A stretch of 31,618 nt of DNA from Chloroflexota bacterium. GTDB taxonomy: Bacteria; Chloroflexota; Anaerolineae; Aggregatilineales; Phototrophicaceae. Where the stretch lies: the NCBI GenBank assembly GCA_010092805.1, contig JAADYY010000478.1:1-31618 (forward strand), in the 5' to 3' direction. The notes under the pieces are model-generated. The model did no database searches. It had not been told where the DNA came from and saw nothing but the letters and a program-made list of their open reading frames with translations. Position numbers and translations under genes: made by a program. Of this stretch, positions 14,373 through 23,484 are shown piece by piece. Every line of letters starts with the position of its first letter. Within the stretch, counting starts at the first letter, position 1.

Positions 14373-15635
14373 ATGGAATTACTACGGAATGGTCGCCCAC
14401 GTATTGTGATCACGGGTATGGGATCTGTGAGTGCGCTAGGAGGGGTGAAGTCGCTTTGGGAAAGCTTGAAAGCAGGGCAATCGGGCATTCGGCGCATCAC
14501 CACGATCCCGATTGAACATGTCCCTGTGAAAATTGGCGGCGAGGTGCGCGATTTCGACCCGACCGACTACCTGGAACACAAAGAAGCCCGCCGGATGGGC
14601 CGGGCGTCGCATTTCGCCGTGGCCGCCGCCTCGCTGGCCATCGAGGACGCCGGGCTGACGGTGGCCGACATCGAGAATGAAGGTGAGCGCGTCGGTGTCG
14701 TGTTGGGCACCTCACTGGGGTCTCACGAGATGTCGGAACAAAGCACGCTCAAGTACAAAACCTCCGGCTATCGCAAACCCAACCCGCTGTCGCTGATCAA
14801 CTGCCTGCCGAATATGCCGGGTCATTACGTCAGCCGCTTCTTCCGCGCGGTTGGGCCGCTCAACACGCCGTCCAACGCCTGTGCTTCCGGGACGCAAGCT
14901 GTGGGCGAGGCGGGCGAACTCATCCGCAATGGGCGCGCCGACATGGTCATTACGGGTGGCGTAGAAGCGGTGCTGCAAGATTACGCGCTGGCTGGGTTTG
15001 AAGCGATGGACGCGCTCGCCACCGGGTATAACGACAACCCGGAAGCTGCCAGCCGCCCGTTTGATGCCAACCGCAGCGGGTTCGTTTTCAGCGAAGGCGG
15101 CGCTGTGATCATCATCGAAAGTCTGGCCCATGCGCTGAAGCGCAACGCGCGCATTTATGCGGAGGTCTTGGGGCACGCGGCCTCATCCGACGCCTATCAC
15201 ATCGCGGCTCTCGATCCTGAAGGCAAAGGTGCGATGCGGTCGATGCGTTGGGCGCTGGAAGACGCGCGCATGAACCCAGAAGACATTCAGTACATCAACG
15301 CGCATGGCACCTCCACGCCCGCCAATGACGCGATGGAAACCCTCGCCATCAAGACGATCTTCGGTGAGCACGCCTACAACATCCCGGTCAGTTCGTCGAA
15401 GAGTATGCTCGGTCATGCGCTGGGCGCATCCGGGGCGCTCGAGATCGTCGCTTGTGTGATGAGCCTGGTCGATCAAGTGCTGCACCCGACCATCAACTAC
15501 GAAACCCCGGATCCAGAATGCGACCTGGACTATGTGCCGAACATCGCGCGCGAAGTGAAAAACCTCCGCTACATTCTGTCGAACAGCTTTGGGTTGGGCG
15601 GGCAGAACGCCTCGATTGTGCTCAGCCAGATCTAA
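14373..15635 (+). CDS. fabF: Beta-ketoacyl-ACP synthase II (FabF/KAS II), 420 aa
   Basis: It extends acyl-ACP by two carbons in fatty-acid synthesis. The Cys-His-His triad is present: Cys170 in SNACASGTQA, His311 in INAHGTSTPAND and His348 in SSKSMLGHALGASG, with Lys343. The opening RIVITGMGSVSALGG matches family starts, so the ATG at 14373 (420 aa) fits the usual length of about 410 better than the upstream ATG at 14298, whose extra 25 residues look non-coding. A CTG at 14352 is also possible. plsX is upstream, but acpP, fabD and fabG are not next to it. A polyketide-type KS is less likely because the gene is stand-alone and typical in length. Confidence 0.95.
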   Translation: MELLRNGRPRIVITGMGSVSALGGVKSLWESLKAGQSGIRRITTIPIEHVPVKIGGEVRDFDPTDYLEHKEARRMGRASHFAVAAASLAIEDAGLTVADIENEGERVGVVLGTSLGSHEMSEQSTLKYKTSGYRKPNPLSLINCLPNMPGHYVSRFFRAVGPLNTPSNACASGTQAVGEAGELIRNGRADMVITGGVEAVLQDYALAGFEAMDALATGYNDNPEAASRPFDANRSGFVFSEGGAVIIIESLAHALKRNARIYAEVLGHAASSDAYHIAALDPEGKGAMRSMRWALEDARMNPEDIQYINAHGTSTPANDAMETLAIKTIFGEHAYNIPVSSSKSMLGHALGASGALEIVACVMSLVDQVLHPTINYETPDPECDLDYVPNIAREVKNLRYILSNSFGLGGQNASIVLSQI

Positions 15636-15661
15636 ACCGGCAGCCGCCCACAGACCCTCAG

Positions 15662-15690
15662 TTGCTCCTGCGTTGGTTTTGTGGAATAAT
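15662..15690 (+). promoter_or_regulatory. Candidate promoter for the TPR-protein gene
   Basis: TTGCTC (15662-15667), a 17-bp spacer and AATAAT (15685-15690) lie just after the fabF stop. If it is used, transcription starts near 15697, after the ATG at 15689, favouring the ATG at 15767 as the true start. Confidence 0.4.
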
Positions 15691-15766
15691 GCTCACACTG
15701 CGGGGCGGTGAACGCCGCCCTGCTGCACAAAGCAAGGTGTTGGGTGAGCAACTGACGGCGGTAGGC

Positions 15767-17062
15767 ATGATCCAAATTGGGGCGGAAGGCCGCGCGTTCG
15801 ATAACCGGGCGGCGGATGCGGTTGAAGGCATTGATGCGCTCATCACCCGGCATGAGATCAAGAAAGCCGAAATCTTGATCGCTCGGCAGTTGCGCGCCGC
15901 ACCCGATGTTGCGGTGCGGGCGGCGCTGATGGTGTTACGCGCCCGTGCCCGGCTGTACACCACCCGCCCCGACGAAGCCCTCGATGATCTGCAACACGCC
16001 CGTGACCTCGACCCGGATGTCATGGCGATGCCGGAGACGCTGCAACTGCTGGGCGATAGTCATTTCGCCCGCTTCGAGTTAGCCAGCGTCGGCTTCGCGG
16101 ATCGGGCGGATACAAGCCACGCGCTCGCCGCCTACGACGAGCTGCTCGCGCACTTCCCAGCGTACGATAACATCGGCTGGGTGCATTACCAGCGCGGACG
16201 CATCCTCCTCACCGAAGATCACATTGAGCAAGCCGTCAACTGCTTTCAGCAGGCGCTGCTGAGTCCCAGCACCGTTGCAGCGCAAACGGCCTACTGCTAC
16301 GAGCGGCTGGGGTTTGTCGCCTTTTATGAGTCGCGCGATTTGAAACAGGCGACTCTGTTCCTCAGCAAAGCGATTGATACCTTCCCGGCCAACGCCGACC
16401 GCGTGTGGCTGGTGCAGGTGCATACGCTGCGGGGCCGCGTCTTCCGCGAAATGCAGCAGTATGAGCGCGCATTGGATGCAGCGCAGACGGCTATCCGGGT
16501 GGCGTCGGCGGCGGGGGTAGATGGCCGGCGTGGTCTGGCCGATGCCCTGCTCACCTTCGCCGAAATCGCCGCGCCGCTACCCGGTCATGAAACCGATGTA
16601 ATCGCGGCGCTTCAGCAGTTTCTGCAGATCAGCAAGCGCCCGCTGGGGATCGATGTGACGTGGTCGCGGGTGTACGAAATGCTCAGCGAGGCCTATTTCA
16701 AGACCGGGCAGCATCAATCAGCGGTCGCAGCGTGCGCCGCCGCGCTGCAATGTAATCCGTACCACCCCTGGGAAATGGCGCTGCATTACCGCATGGCCCG
16801 CAGCTACTATCAGTTAGGTGCTTACGAGCAGACCATCGGCGCAATCAACGCGATGCTCAGCAGCGCCGCAGCGGACGGCCAGACCGTTGACGACTACCGC
16901 GTCTTCAATGTGCTGGGGAACGCGCAATTCGCGTTGGGGCACTATCAGCAAGCCGCAGACGCTTACGAAACCGCGTTGGGGTTGGCACCGCTCCAAGCGG
17001 CCCATCTGGACACGCTCCGGAAGTATCACCGCTACGCGCAGCAACTGCGCCGCCCCAACTGA
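15767..17062 (+). CDS. Tetratricopeptide-repeat protein (431 aa)
   Basis: The frame is open from inside fabF, and I place the start at ATG 15767 (MIQIGAEGRAF) because the residues before it look non-coding; ATG 15689 is an alternative. The protein is almost entirely helical repeats. TPR-like units are plain at DEALDDLQHARDLDPD, HIEQAVNCFQQALLSP, QYERALDAAQTAIRVA, QHQSAVAACAAALQCNP, AYEQTIGAINAML and HYQQAADAYETALGLAP. There is no signal peptide, membrane helix or enzymatic domain, so it is a cytoplasmic scaffold. Its position between fabF and trmFO gives no clear partner. The function is unknown. Confidence 0.83.
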   Translation: MIQIGAEGRAFDNRAADAVEGIDALITRHEIKKAEILIARQLRAAPDVAVRAALMVLRARARLYTTRPDEALDDLQHARDLDPDVMAMPETLQLLGDSHFARFELASVGFADRADTSHALAAYDELLAHFPAYDNIGWVHYQRGRILLTEDHIEQAVNCFQQALLSPSTVAAQTAYCYERLGFVAFYESRDLKQATLFLSKAIDTFPANADRVWLVQVHTLRGRVFREMQQYERALDAAQTAIRVASAAGVDGRRGLADALLTFAEIAAPLPGHETDVIAALQQFLQISKRPLGIDVTWSRVYEMLSEAYFKTGQHQSAVAACAAALQCNPYHPWEMALHYRMARSYYQLGAYEQTIGAINAMLSSAAADGQTVDDYRVFNVLGNAQFALGHYQQAADAYETALGLAPLQAAHLDTLRKYHRYAQQLRRPN

Positions 17063-17127
17063 TACCGTCATTCCAGGTTGAGCCGCAGTATCTTGAAGTG
17101 AGATTGAGTTGTAATGGATGTATTGTG

Positions 17128-18486
17128 ATGTCTGATCGTGTGATTGTCGTTGGGGGCGGGCTGGCAGGTTCCGAAGCGGCTTGGCAGTTGGCTGAACGTG
17201 GGTTCGCCGTTGATCTATATGAGATGCGCCCTACCAAACCGACTGGTGCGCATGTTTCCGACCGCCTCGGCGAATTGGTATGCAGCAATTCATTCGGCTC
17301 TAAGCTGCCAGATCGTGCGTCTGGCCTGCTGAAAACGGAACTGACGCTGCTGCGCTCGCTGCTGCTCGGCTGCGCCGAACACGCGGCACTGCCCGCTGGC
17401 GGTGCGCTCGCTGTGGATCGGGAAGCTTTTGCTGAGTCGGTGACCTCAGCGCTGGAAACTCACCCGCTGATCAACATCATCCGCGAAGAGATGCCGACAA
17501 TCCCCGACGACCCGGTGATCATCGCCAGCGGGCCGCTCACCTCAGAGTCGCTGACCCAGGCCATCACCCGCTTGAGTGGGCAGGATTATCTGTATTTTTA
17601 CGATGCAATTTCGCCCATTGTGACGCTCGACAGCATCGACATGAGTATCGCTTTCCGTGCCAACCGCTATGATCGCGGCGACGACCCAGACGGCGACTAC
17701 ATCAACTGCCCGCTGAACAAAGACGAATACGAACGCTTCGTGGACGCACTGCTGGCCGCTGAAACCATCGAGCTGCACGCCATCGAACGCGAAGACCCGC
17801 GCTTTTTTGAAGGCTGCTTACCCATCGAGCAGATGGCCGCACGCGGACGCGACGCGCTGGCGTTCGGCCCCATGCGCCCGGTGGGGCTGCGCGATCCACG
17901 CACAGACAAGCGCCCCCATGCCGTTGTCCAGCTGCGCCGCGACAACCTGATCGGCAGCTTGTACAATCTGGTCGGCTTCCAGACGAATATGCGCTGGGGT
18001 CAGCAGAAAGAAGTGCTGCGCTTGATCCCCGGTTTGGAAAACGGCGAGTTCGTGCGCATGGGGCAAATGCACCGCAACACGTTTATCAACGCGCCGAAAC
18101 TGCTGCACCCAACGATGCAATTTCGCGAACGTGACGACCTGCTGTTTGCCGGGCAAATCACCGGCGTTGAGGGTTACATGGGCAATGTCGCCACCGGGCT
18201 GCTCGCTGGGGTGAATATGGCTTACCTGCTAGGCGGCAAACCGACCTGGACTCTGCCACCCACAACGATGCTCGGCGCGCTGTGCCACTACGTCACCCAT
18301 GCCGAAGCCAAGCACTTCCAGCCGATGAAAGCCAATTTCGGCATTTTGCCAGAGCTGCCCCAGCGCGTGAAAGATAAGCGGATGCGTGGCACAGCGTATG
18401 TCCAGCGTGCGCTCGAAGATTTGCGTCAGTCCGTGTTGGCGCTCGGCGATCGGTATCTCGCGGCGTCGCCAGAGTTGGCGCAGTAG
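17128..18486 (+). CDS. trmFO: TrmFO, methylenetetrahydrofolate-tRNA (uracil-5-) methyltransferase (452 aa)
   Basis: TrmFO makes ribothymidine at U54 of the tRNA T loop, using methylene-tetrahydrofolate and FAD. The FAD motif VVGGGLAGSEAAW is at residues 7-19. The two redox/catalytic cysteines are visible: Cys52 in ELVCSNSFGS and Cys230 in FEGCLPIEQMAARG. LYNLVGFQTNMRWGQQKEVLRLIPGLENGEFVRMGQMHRNTFINAPKLL-type blocks and GVEGYMGNVATGLLAG follow as in the family. I use the ATG at 17128 because the GTG at 17098 adds residues before the Rossmann start. Length is normal. The choice of TrmFO over SAM-dependent TrmA is typical of Gram-positive-like and several other phyla. Confidence 0.97.
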   Translation: MSDRVIVVGGGLAGSEAAWQLAERGFAVDLYEMRPTKPTGAHVSDRLGELVCSNSFGSKLPDRASGLLKTELTLLRSLLLGCAEHAALPAGGALAVDREAFAESVTSALETHPLINIIREEMPTIPDDPVIIASGPLTSESLTQAITRLSGQDYLYFYDAISPIVTLDSIDMSIAFRANRYDRGDDPDGDYINCPLNKDEYERFVDALLAAETIELHAIEREDPRFFEGCLPIEQMAARGRDALAFGPMRPVGLRDPRTDKRPHAVVQLRRDNLIGSLYNLVGFQTNMRWGQQKEVLRLIPGLENGEFVRMGQMHRNTFINAPKLLHPTMQFRERDDLLFAGQITGVEGYMGNVATGLLAGVNMAYLLGGKPTWTLPPTTMLGALCHYVTHAEAKHFQPMKANFGILPELPQRVKDKRMRGTAYVQRALEDLRQSVLALGDRYLAASPELAQ

Positions 18487-18561
18487 CCCATATTGGCGCA
18501 TAATACGCTACAATATAGTGAGATTCGCACGCATCTGTAATCTGTCTGTCATCTGTAATAA

Positions 18562-19776
18562 ATGCCCATGACTGATTTGTCCAGTTGGCTGGCCGCCAAC
18601 GCTGAGGCGCTCACCCGAGACGCTGCAGCCGCATTATCACAAAACGAGACGACCAAGGCGCAGGTTACGGCATCGGTTCAAGCGTTTTTCGATGCCCTGA
18701 CCGAATCTGCGCGCAGCGCGCGGCTCGAGCCGCTGCAAGCGCTGATCGCGCAGTGGGTCGAAACCCGTACCACCCCCGCCGATGATCTGACGCCTGTGCT
18801 GACGCGGCTCAAGCAGGTGATCATCGCGCAGATCTGCATCCGCTGTGCGCCCGAAGAAGCGGCTGAACAACTGATCGCGCTCGACAAACTGTTCACCAAT
18901 GCGTTGGTCTTCCTGACGGCCCGCGAACAGGCGGCTCTCCTTGATGATCTGCGCGAACGGCTGGCCAACGCCGAACACCAAGTCGAACAGTTGGACAAAA
19001 CCAAATCCGACTTCATCGCCATCGCCGCGCATGAACTCAAAACACCGCTGACCGTCGTCGAAGGCTATACGGGCATTCTGCGCGATTTGCTGTCTGACAA
19101 TGTGCAGGCAGCGGAGATGATCAACGGGATCACGCATGGGTTACAGCGGTTGCGCGAACTCATGGATGACATCATCGACATCGCCCAGCTCGATTTGGGG
19201 ATTCTGGCGCTGCATTTTCAGCCGGTCTGGCTGCATCATCTGCTGGAGGCGCTGGAAAAAGATGTCCGCGACTCAATTGTCAAGCGCCATCTGACATTTC
19301 GCATCCACTACGACACATTTCCCGTTGAGCCGACCTTCGGCGACCCAGAGCGGCTGCTGCAAGTGCTCAACAAGATTGTGTTCAACGCCATTAAATATAC
19401 GCCGGACGGCGGCAGCATCGCGATCAAAGGGCGGCAGCTCCCCGGCTTTGTCGATCTGATGGTCATCGACAGCGGGATCGGCATTGCGCCAGACGATCTA
19501 CCGCGCATCTTCGACCCGTTCTCGTCGTCTGGCGATATTACGCTGCATTCCAGCGGCAAAACGAAATTCAAAGGCGGCGGCCCGGGGTTAGGTTTGCCCA
19601 TCGCCAAAGGCGTCCTCGAAGCGCACGGCGGCACCATCTGGGTGCAAAGCGACGGCTACAGCGAGGAAGAGACCCCAGGCTGCACCTTCCATGTCATGAT
19701 TCCGATGCACGAAACCCCGCCTGACGAACCGCAAATGCAGCGATTGAACGCCGCGCCGCGCCCGGCAGGTACGTAA
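18562..19776 (+). CDS. Soluble histidine kinase with uncharacterised N-terminal sensor (404 aa)
   Basis: Residues 1-125 are helical, without membrane segments or a recognisable PAS or GAF motif. The pattern of one cysteine pair (ICIRC, 91-95) and long helices is reminiscent of RsbR-type or globin-like sensor folds, but I cannot assign it. A coiled coil (125-148) leads to the HisKA domain with His157 in AAHELKTPL. The ATPase domain has the N box IVFNAIKYT, DSGIGI and GPGLGLPIAKG. No partner regulator is adjacent. An AT-rich patch at 18501-18520 with TACAAT and TATAGT may hold its -10, but a good -35 is missing. There is no clear ribosome site at the ATG at 18562; ATG 18568 is the alternative. 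Confidence 0.9.
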   Translation: MPMTDLSSWLAANAEALTRDAAAALSQNETTKAQVTASVQAFFDALTESARSARLEPLQALIAQWVETRTTPADDLTPVLTRLKQVIIAQICIRCAPEEAAEQLIALDKLFTNALVFLTAREQAALLDDLRERLANAEHQVEQLDKTKSDFIAIAAHELKTPLTVVEGYTGILRDLLSDNVQAAEMINGITHGLQRLRELMDDIIDIAQLDLGILALHFQPVWLHHLLEALEKDVRDSIVKRHLTFRIHYDTFPVEPTFGDPERLLQVLNKIVFNAIKYTPDGGSIAIKGRQLPGFVDLMVIDSGIGIAPDDLPRIFDPFSSSGDITLHSSGKTKFKGGGPGLGLPIAKGVLEAHGGTIWVQSDGYSEEETPGCTFHVMIPMHETPPDEPQMQRLNAAPRPAGT

Positions 19777-19809
19777 TGATGCCAACAGTTCACGGAGGAT
19801 AATTTCGGC

Positions 19810-20979
19810 GTGCCACAACCAGCTAACCGACTCGAGCAGCTCCCAGCTTACCCCTTCGCAGCCCTCAACCAGCGCGTCCGCGCGATGAACGCCCAGGGAC
19901 TCGACATCATCAGCTTGGATGTCGGCAGCCCTGATCAGCCGCCGCCCGATCAAGCGGTCGCGGCGCTGGCGGAATCCGCGCGTAACCCCAAACATCACGG
20001 CTACTCCGGCTACAAAGGCACAGCCGAGTATCGGGAAGCGGTAGCGCGCTATTACCAGCGGCGCTTCGGCGTCTCGCTCGATCCAGAGCGCGAGATTCTG
20101 CCGCTGCTGGGCAGCAAAGAAGGGATCGTCAACCTGAGTCTGGCGTATCTCGACATCGGAGATCTGTCGCTGGTGCCGGATCCGAGTTATCCGGCGTATG
20201 CAATGGGCGCGCGTTTGGCTGGGGCAGAGATTCACTGGTTGCCGCTGGATGAAGCGAACGATCATCGCGTCGATCTGGCACACATGTCGCCGGAAGTCGC
20301 TTCGCGTGCCAAGATGCTGTGGGTCAACTACCCGAACAATCCGACCGGCGCGACCATCGGCCTGGAAGATTACCGGCAGTTGGTCGCATTCTGCGCGGCG
20401 CACGACATCCTGCTGGCGTCGGATAACCCTTATGTCGATGTGACGTGGGACGGCTACTCAGCGGAAAGCCCGCTGCAAATCGATGGGGCGCTCGAACATA
20501 CCGTCGAATTCATGTCCCTGTCGAAGACCTACAACATGGCGGGGTGGCGGTTGGGCGCAGCGATTGGTTCCGCGCAGGCTATCCAGGCGCTGCTGCAAGT
20601 GAAGAGCAACTTCGACAGCGGTCACTTCCGCGCCGTTTATGATGCGGGTATCGCTGTGCTGAACCATGTTGACGCTGATTGGATCGCCGCGCGTAACCAT
20701 GTCTACCAGCAGCGGCGTGATCGGCTGATGGCGGCGCTGCCACAGATTGGGCTGCGCGCGCAACCCAGCAAAGGCTCGCTGTATCTCTGGGCGTGTGTCG
20801 ATCAGGGCGACGGTTTGGCTTACGCCGAAGCTGCCCTCACTGGGGCGCGTGTCTCGCTGGCACCGGGTGGCTTTTATGGCGCGAGTGGCAGCCGGCATGT
20901 GCGGATCAGCCTGGGTGTACCCGACGAGCGGTTCGACGAAGCAATTGATCGTTTGAAGACTTGGTATTCGTCAAGGTAA
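19810..20979 (+). CDS. PLP-dependent aminotransferase class I/II, LL-DAP aminotransferase-like (389 aa)
   Basis: GTG at 19810 follows GGAGG (19794-19798). It is a fold-type I aminotransferase: the substrate-cofactor strand SLDVGSPDQPPP, GYSGYKG, SKEGIVNLSLAYL, NYPNNPTGATIG, SDNPYVDV and the Schiff-base lysine 239 in SLSKTYNMAGWRLG. The opening LPAYPFAALNQRVRAM and the GSKEGI segment resemble the DapL group (LL-diaminopimelate aminotransferase), which makes the cell-wall and lysine precursor in one step. Related aspartate or aromatic aminotransferases share these motifs, so the exact reaction is a probable rather than firm call. It follows the kinase gene by 33 bp and precedes hflX by 31 bp. 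Confidence 0.88.
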   Translation: MPQPANRLEQLPAYPFAALNQRVRAMNAQGLDIISLDVGSPDQPPPDQAVAALAESARNPKHHGYSGYKGTAEYREAVARYYQRRFGVSLDPEREILPLLGSKEGIVNLSLAYLDIGDLSLVPDPSYPAYAMGARLAGAEIHWLPLDEANDHRVDLAHMSPEVASRAKMLWVNYPNNPTGATIGLEDYRQLVAFCAAHDILLASDNPYVDVTWDGYSAESPLQIDGALEHTVEFMSLSKTYNMAGWRLGAAIGSAQAIQALLQVKSNFDSGHFRAVYDAGIAVLNHVDADWIAARNHVYQQRRDRLMAALPQIGLRAQPSKGSLYLWACVDQGDGLAYAEAALTGARVSLAPGGFYGASGSRHVRISLGVPDERFDEAIDRLKTWYSSR

Positions 20980-21010
20980 TCGCAAAAAGACGTTAGCGAA
21001 AAAGGGTTTG

Positions 21011-22330
21011 ATGGCAGAACGCGACTATTTCTATAGTGAGGCACGGGAACAAGCTTTTTTGGTGGGCGTGGGGCTGCGCGGCAGCCGCCCGCTGCTGAGC
21101 GTCGCTGACTCGCTCAGTGAGCTGGCCTTGCTGGCAGATACGGCGGGCATGGATATCGTTGGGCAAACGGCGCAGAACGTGGCGCGTATTGACCCGGCGA
21201 CGTTTGTCGGCTCCGGCAAGGTCGAAGAGATCCGCACCGATCTGCTGGCGACCGGCGCGCAGGTGGTCATCTTTGATGATGAGTTGTCGCCGCGTCACCA
21301 GCGTGAGCTAGAGCGCCGCTTCGGGGAAGCGATCAAAGTGTTGGATCGGTCGGCGCTGATTCTGGATATTTTCGCGCAGCACGCCAGCACCCGCGAAGGG
21401 GCGCTGCAGGTCGAATTGGCGCAGTACGAGTATCGGCTGCCCCGGCTCACCCGCGCGTGGACGCATCTCGCCCGGCAGGCAGGTGGCGGGGCTGGGCGCG
21501 GCGGCACCGGGGGTGTCGGTTTGCGCGGCCCCGGCGAAACACAGCTCGAAGTTGACCGCCGCGACATCCGCCGCCGCATCGACAAGCTGAAAACCGATCT
21601 GGAGCTGGTGCGGCTGCATCGAGGGCGTCACCGCGCGCAGCGCGACCGCGCCAAAATCCCGTTAATCGCGCTGGTTGGGTACACCAACGCGGGCAAATCG
21701 ACCCTGCTGCGCGCCCTGACCGGATCGAACATCTACGTGGCGGATCAACTCTTCGCCACGCTCGACCCGACGACGCGGCGCGTGGCGTTGCCGTCTGGCC
21801 GCCACATCCTCATGACGGATACGGTCGGCTTCATTCAGAAGCTGCCGACGACGCTCGTGGCCGCGTTCCGCGCGACACTTGAGGAGATCCGCGAGGCCGA
21901 TTTGCTGCTCGAAGTCGTGGATGTGTCGCAGGCCAACGCGCTTCAGCATATCGAAACGGTTGAGGATACACTTGCCGAGATCGACGTGCCGCCGGTGCCG
22001 CGTATCCTGGTGTGGAACAAAGTCGATCTGCACGATGGTGCGGATTTGCCGCAGCCGTCGGCAGATTACCAATGTGCGGCGCAGGTGGCGATCTCGGCGA
22101 GCACCGGGGCCGGGCTGGATGCATTGCTCGAAGCGATTGAGGCAACGTTGGCCGCGCAGCTCTATGCTCTCAAGCTGTGCATCCCCTATCAGCGCGGCGA
22201 TCTGGTGTCGTTGCTGCACGAAACCGCGACGGTCGAGACGCAGACCCATCAGGAAGACGGCATCGTGCTGACGGCCCACGTGCCCGCCTATCTGTTTGAG
22301 CGCTTCAAGGATTATCGTCTCCCGGAGTAA
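21011..22330 (+). CDS. hflX: Ribosome-associated GTPase HflX (439 aa)
   Basis: HflX splits stalled or stressed 70S ribosomes. The N-terminal nucleotide-binding HflX domain includes FVGSGKVEEIR and VIFDDELSPRHQRELE, followed by the helical linker with the Gly-rich GGGAGRGGTGGVGLRGPGE loop. The G domain has G1 GYTNAGKST (223-231), G2 with LDPTTR, G3 DTVGFI (270-275) and G4 NKVD (336-339). ATG 21011 has AAGGG just upstream and is preferred to the TTG at 21008. Length is normal. It is the second ribosome-rescue factor in the window, after SmpB. Confidence 0.96.
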   Translation: MAERDYFYSEAREQAFLVGVGLRGSRPLLSVADSLSELALLADTAGMDIVGQTAQNVARIDPATFVGSGKVEEIRTDLLATGAQVVIFDDELSPRHQRELERRFGEAIKVLDRSALILDIFAQHASTREGALQVELAQYEYRLPRLTRAWTHLARQAGGGAGRGGTGGVGLRGPGETQLEVDRRDIRRRIDKLKTDLELVRLHRGRHRAQRDRAKIPLIALVGYTNAGKSTLLRALTGSNIYVADQLFATLDPTTRRVALPSGRHILMTDTVGFIQKLPTTLVAAFRATLEEIREADLLLEVVDVSQANALQHIETVEDTLAEIDVPPVPRILVWNKVDLHDGADLPQPSADYQCAAQVAISASTGAGLDALLEAIEATLAAQLYALKLCIPYQRGDLVSLLHETATVETQTHQEDGIVLTAHVPAYLFERFKDYRLPE

Positions 22331-22375
22331 GGTATGGTGCTCGATGGGAGTCGGTGCGGCTGATTGGAGTGATTG

Positions 22376-22624
22376 ATGTTCGATAGAATCAACCGTTCGA
22401 TGGCGCTATCACGGCTGTTTGAGCGGCTCACTGCCCGGCTGGCGAAACAGCGCGGCTTGCTCCCTATGATCGGCGTGATTTTGGTGGCGGTGAGCTTCGT
22501 GATTCAACTCGTCAATGTGTCCAATCCATCGCAGGTGCTCGACTTGCTGTGGACGATCACACATCATTTGGGCTTGCTGATCGCGCTGATTGGGCTGCTG
22601 CTGATCGAACCATTGGGGCGCTGA
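22376..22624 (+). CDS. Small membrane protein with two predicted helices (82 aa)
   Basis: GGAG at 22366-22369 with 6-nt spacing supports the ATG at 22376. A basic N-terminal amphipathic part (SRLFERLTARLAKQRG) is followed by two hydrophobic segments, about residues 30-47 and 58-77, joined by a short polar loop. It is 46 bp after hflX and its stop is 2 bp before the GNAT-like gene, so it is probably translated in the same operon. I recognise no family. Confidence 0.7.
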   Translation: MFDRINRSMALSRLFERLTARLAKQRGLLPMIGVILVAVSFVIQLVNVSNPSQVLDLLWTITHHLGLLIALIGLLLIEPLGR

Positions 22625-22626
22625 TC

Positions 22627-23418
22627 ATGGCGGCGAGTGTGCGCTACCGACCACTCACGACGATGGCTGAATTTGAGCAGGCCGCCGACCTCGAACTGAC
22701 GATTTGGGGCGGCGATATGCGTGATGCTGTGCCCGCGCACGTCATGCGGGCGATTGAGCACGCGGGCGGCCTGATTCTGGGTGCCCGCATCGACGCAGCG
22801 CCGGACGTGCCGCTGGTCGGCATCAGCATCTCACTGCCCGCACGCCGCGATCCGGGGTGGGCGCTGTGGTCACACCTGACCGGCGTCCATCCCGATCATC
22901 AGGGGCGCGGGATCGGCTTCGGTCTCAAGCAGGCGCAGCGCGCATGGGCACTTGATCATGGCTTCGATACGATCCGCTGGACATTCGACCCACTGCTGCG
23001 CGGCAATGCCAACTTCAACTTGAACCGGCTCGGCGCGCAGGGCGACCGCTACCACGTCAATCTCTACGGCGAAATGCGCGACACGATCAACGTGAACGCC
23101 CCTTCAGATCGCATGGAAGTGGTTTGGGCTGTACATGGGCCGGGTGCGCGTAGCGATGACATCGGCCACGTGGCGCTGATGGTGCTGCTCAGCATAGATG
23201 CCGATGATCAACCACACAGACACAATTTACCCACCAGCTCGCTCCCGTACGTGGTGCACATCCCGCGCGATCTCCGCAAACTGCCAGCGGCCAGCGTGCT
23301 AACGTGGCGATTGGCGCTGCGGGAGGTGATGCAGACAGCTTTTGCTCAAGGTTATGTCGCGACGCACTTTGTCGAGATGCCCGACCGATCTTTCTATGTG
23401 CTGCGGCAGCTCCAATAA
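22627..23418 (+). CDS. Predicted GNAT-superfamily acetyltransferase, COG3375-like (263 aa)
   Basis: The ATG at 22627 is 2 bp past the previous stop; the frame extends upstream to 22549 but that part is inside the small membrane protein. The acetyl-CoA loop is visible as VHPDHQGRGIGFGLK (about 96-110), and the segment IRWTFDPLLRGNANFNLNRLGA is characteristic of a predicted acetyltransferase group sometimes written COG3375. The C-terminal half (VVHIPRDLRKLP, FVEMPDRSFYVLR) is longer than in single GNAT enzymes and fits that group. The substrate is unknown. It ends a rightward gene run and converges on the beta-propeller gene. Confidence 0.82.
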   Translation: MAASVRYRPLTTMAEFEQAADLELTIWGGDMRDAVPAHVMRAIEHAGGLILGARIDAAPDVPLVGISISLPARRDPGWALWSHLTGVHPDHQGRGIGFGLKQAQRAWALDHGFDTIRWTFDPLLRGNANFNLNRLGAQGDRYHVNLYGEMRDTINVNAPSDRMEVVWAVHGPGARSDDIGHVALMVLLSIDADDQPHRHNLPTSSLPYVVHIPRDLRKLPAASVLTWRLALREVMQTAFAQGYVATHFVEMPDRSFYVLRQLQ

Positions 23419-23484
23419 AGACTGTTAGCCCGCGACAGCCTGAACCAAGTAGCCATCGCGAGCCAACCGATTGCGTATCCTGCG

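Noticed and set aside
19588..20403. 271-aa frame opposite the kinase-aminotransferase junction
   Set aside because: It spans two real genes in antisense and has shadow-type composition.
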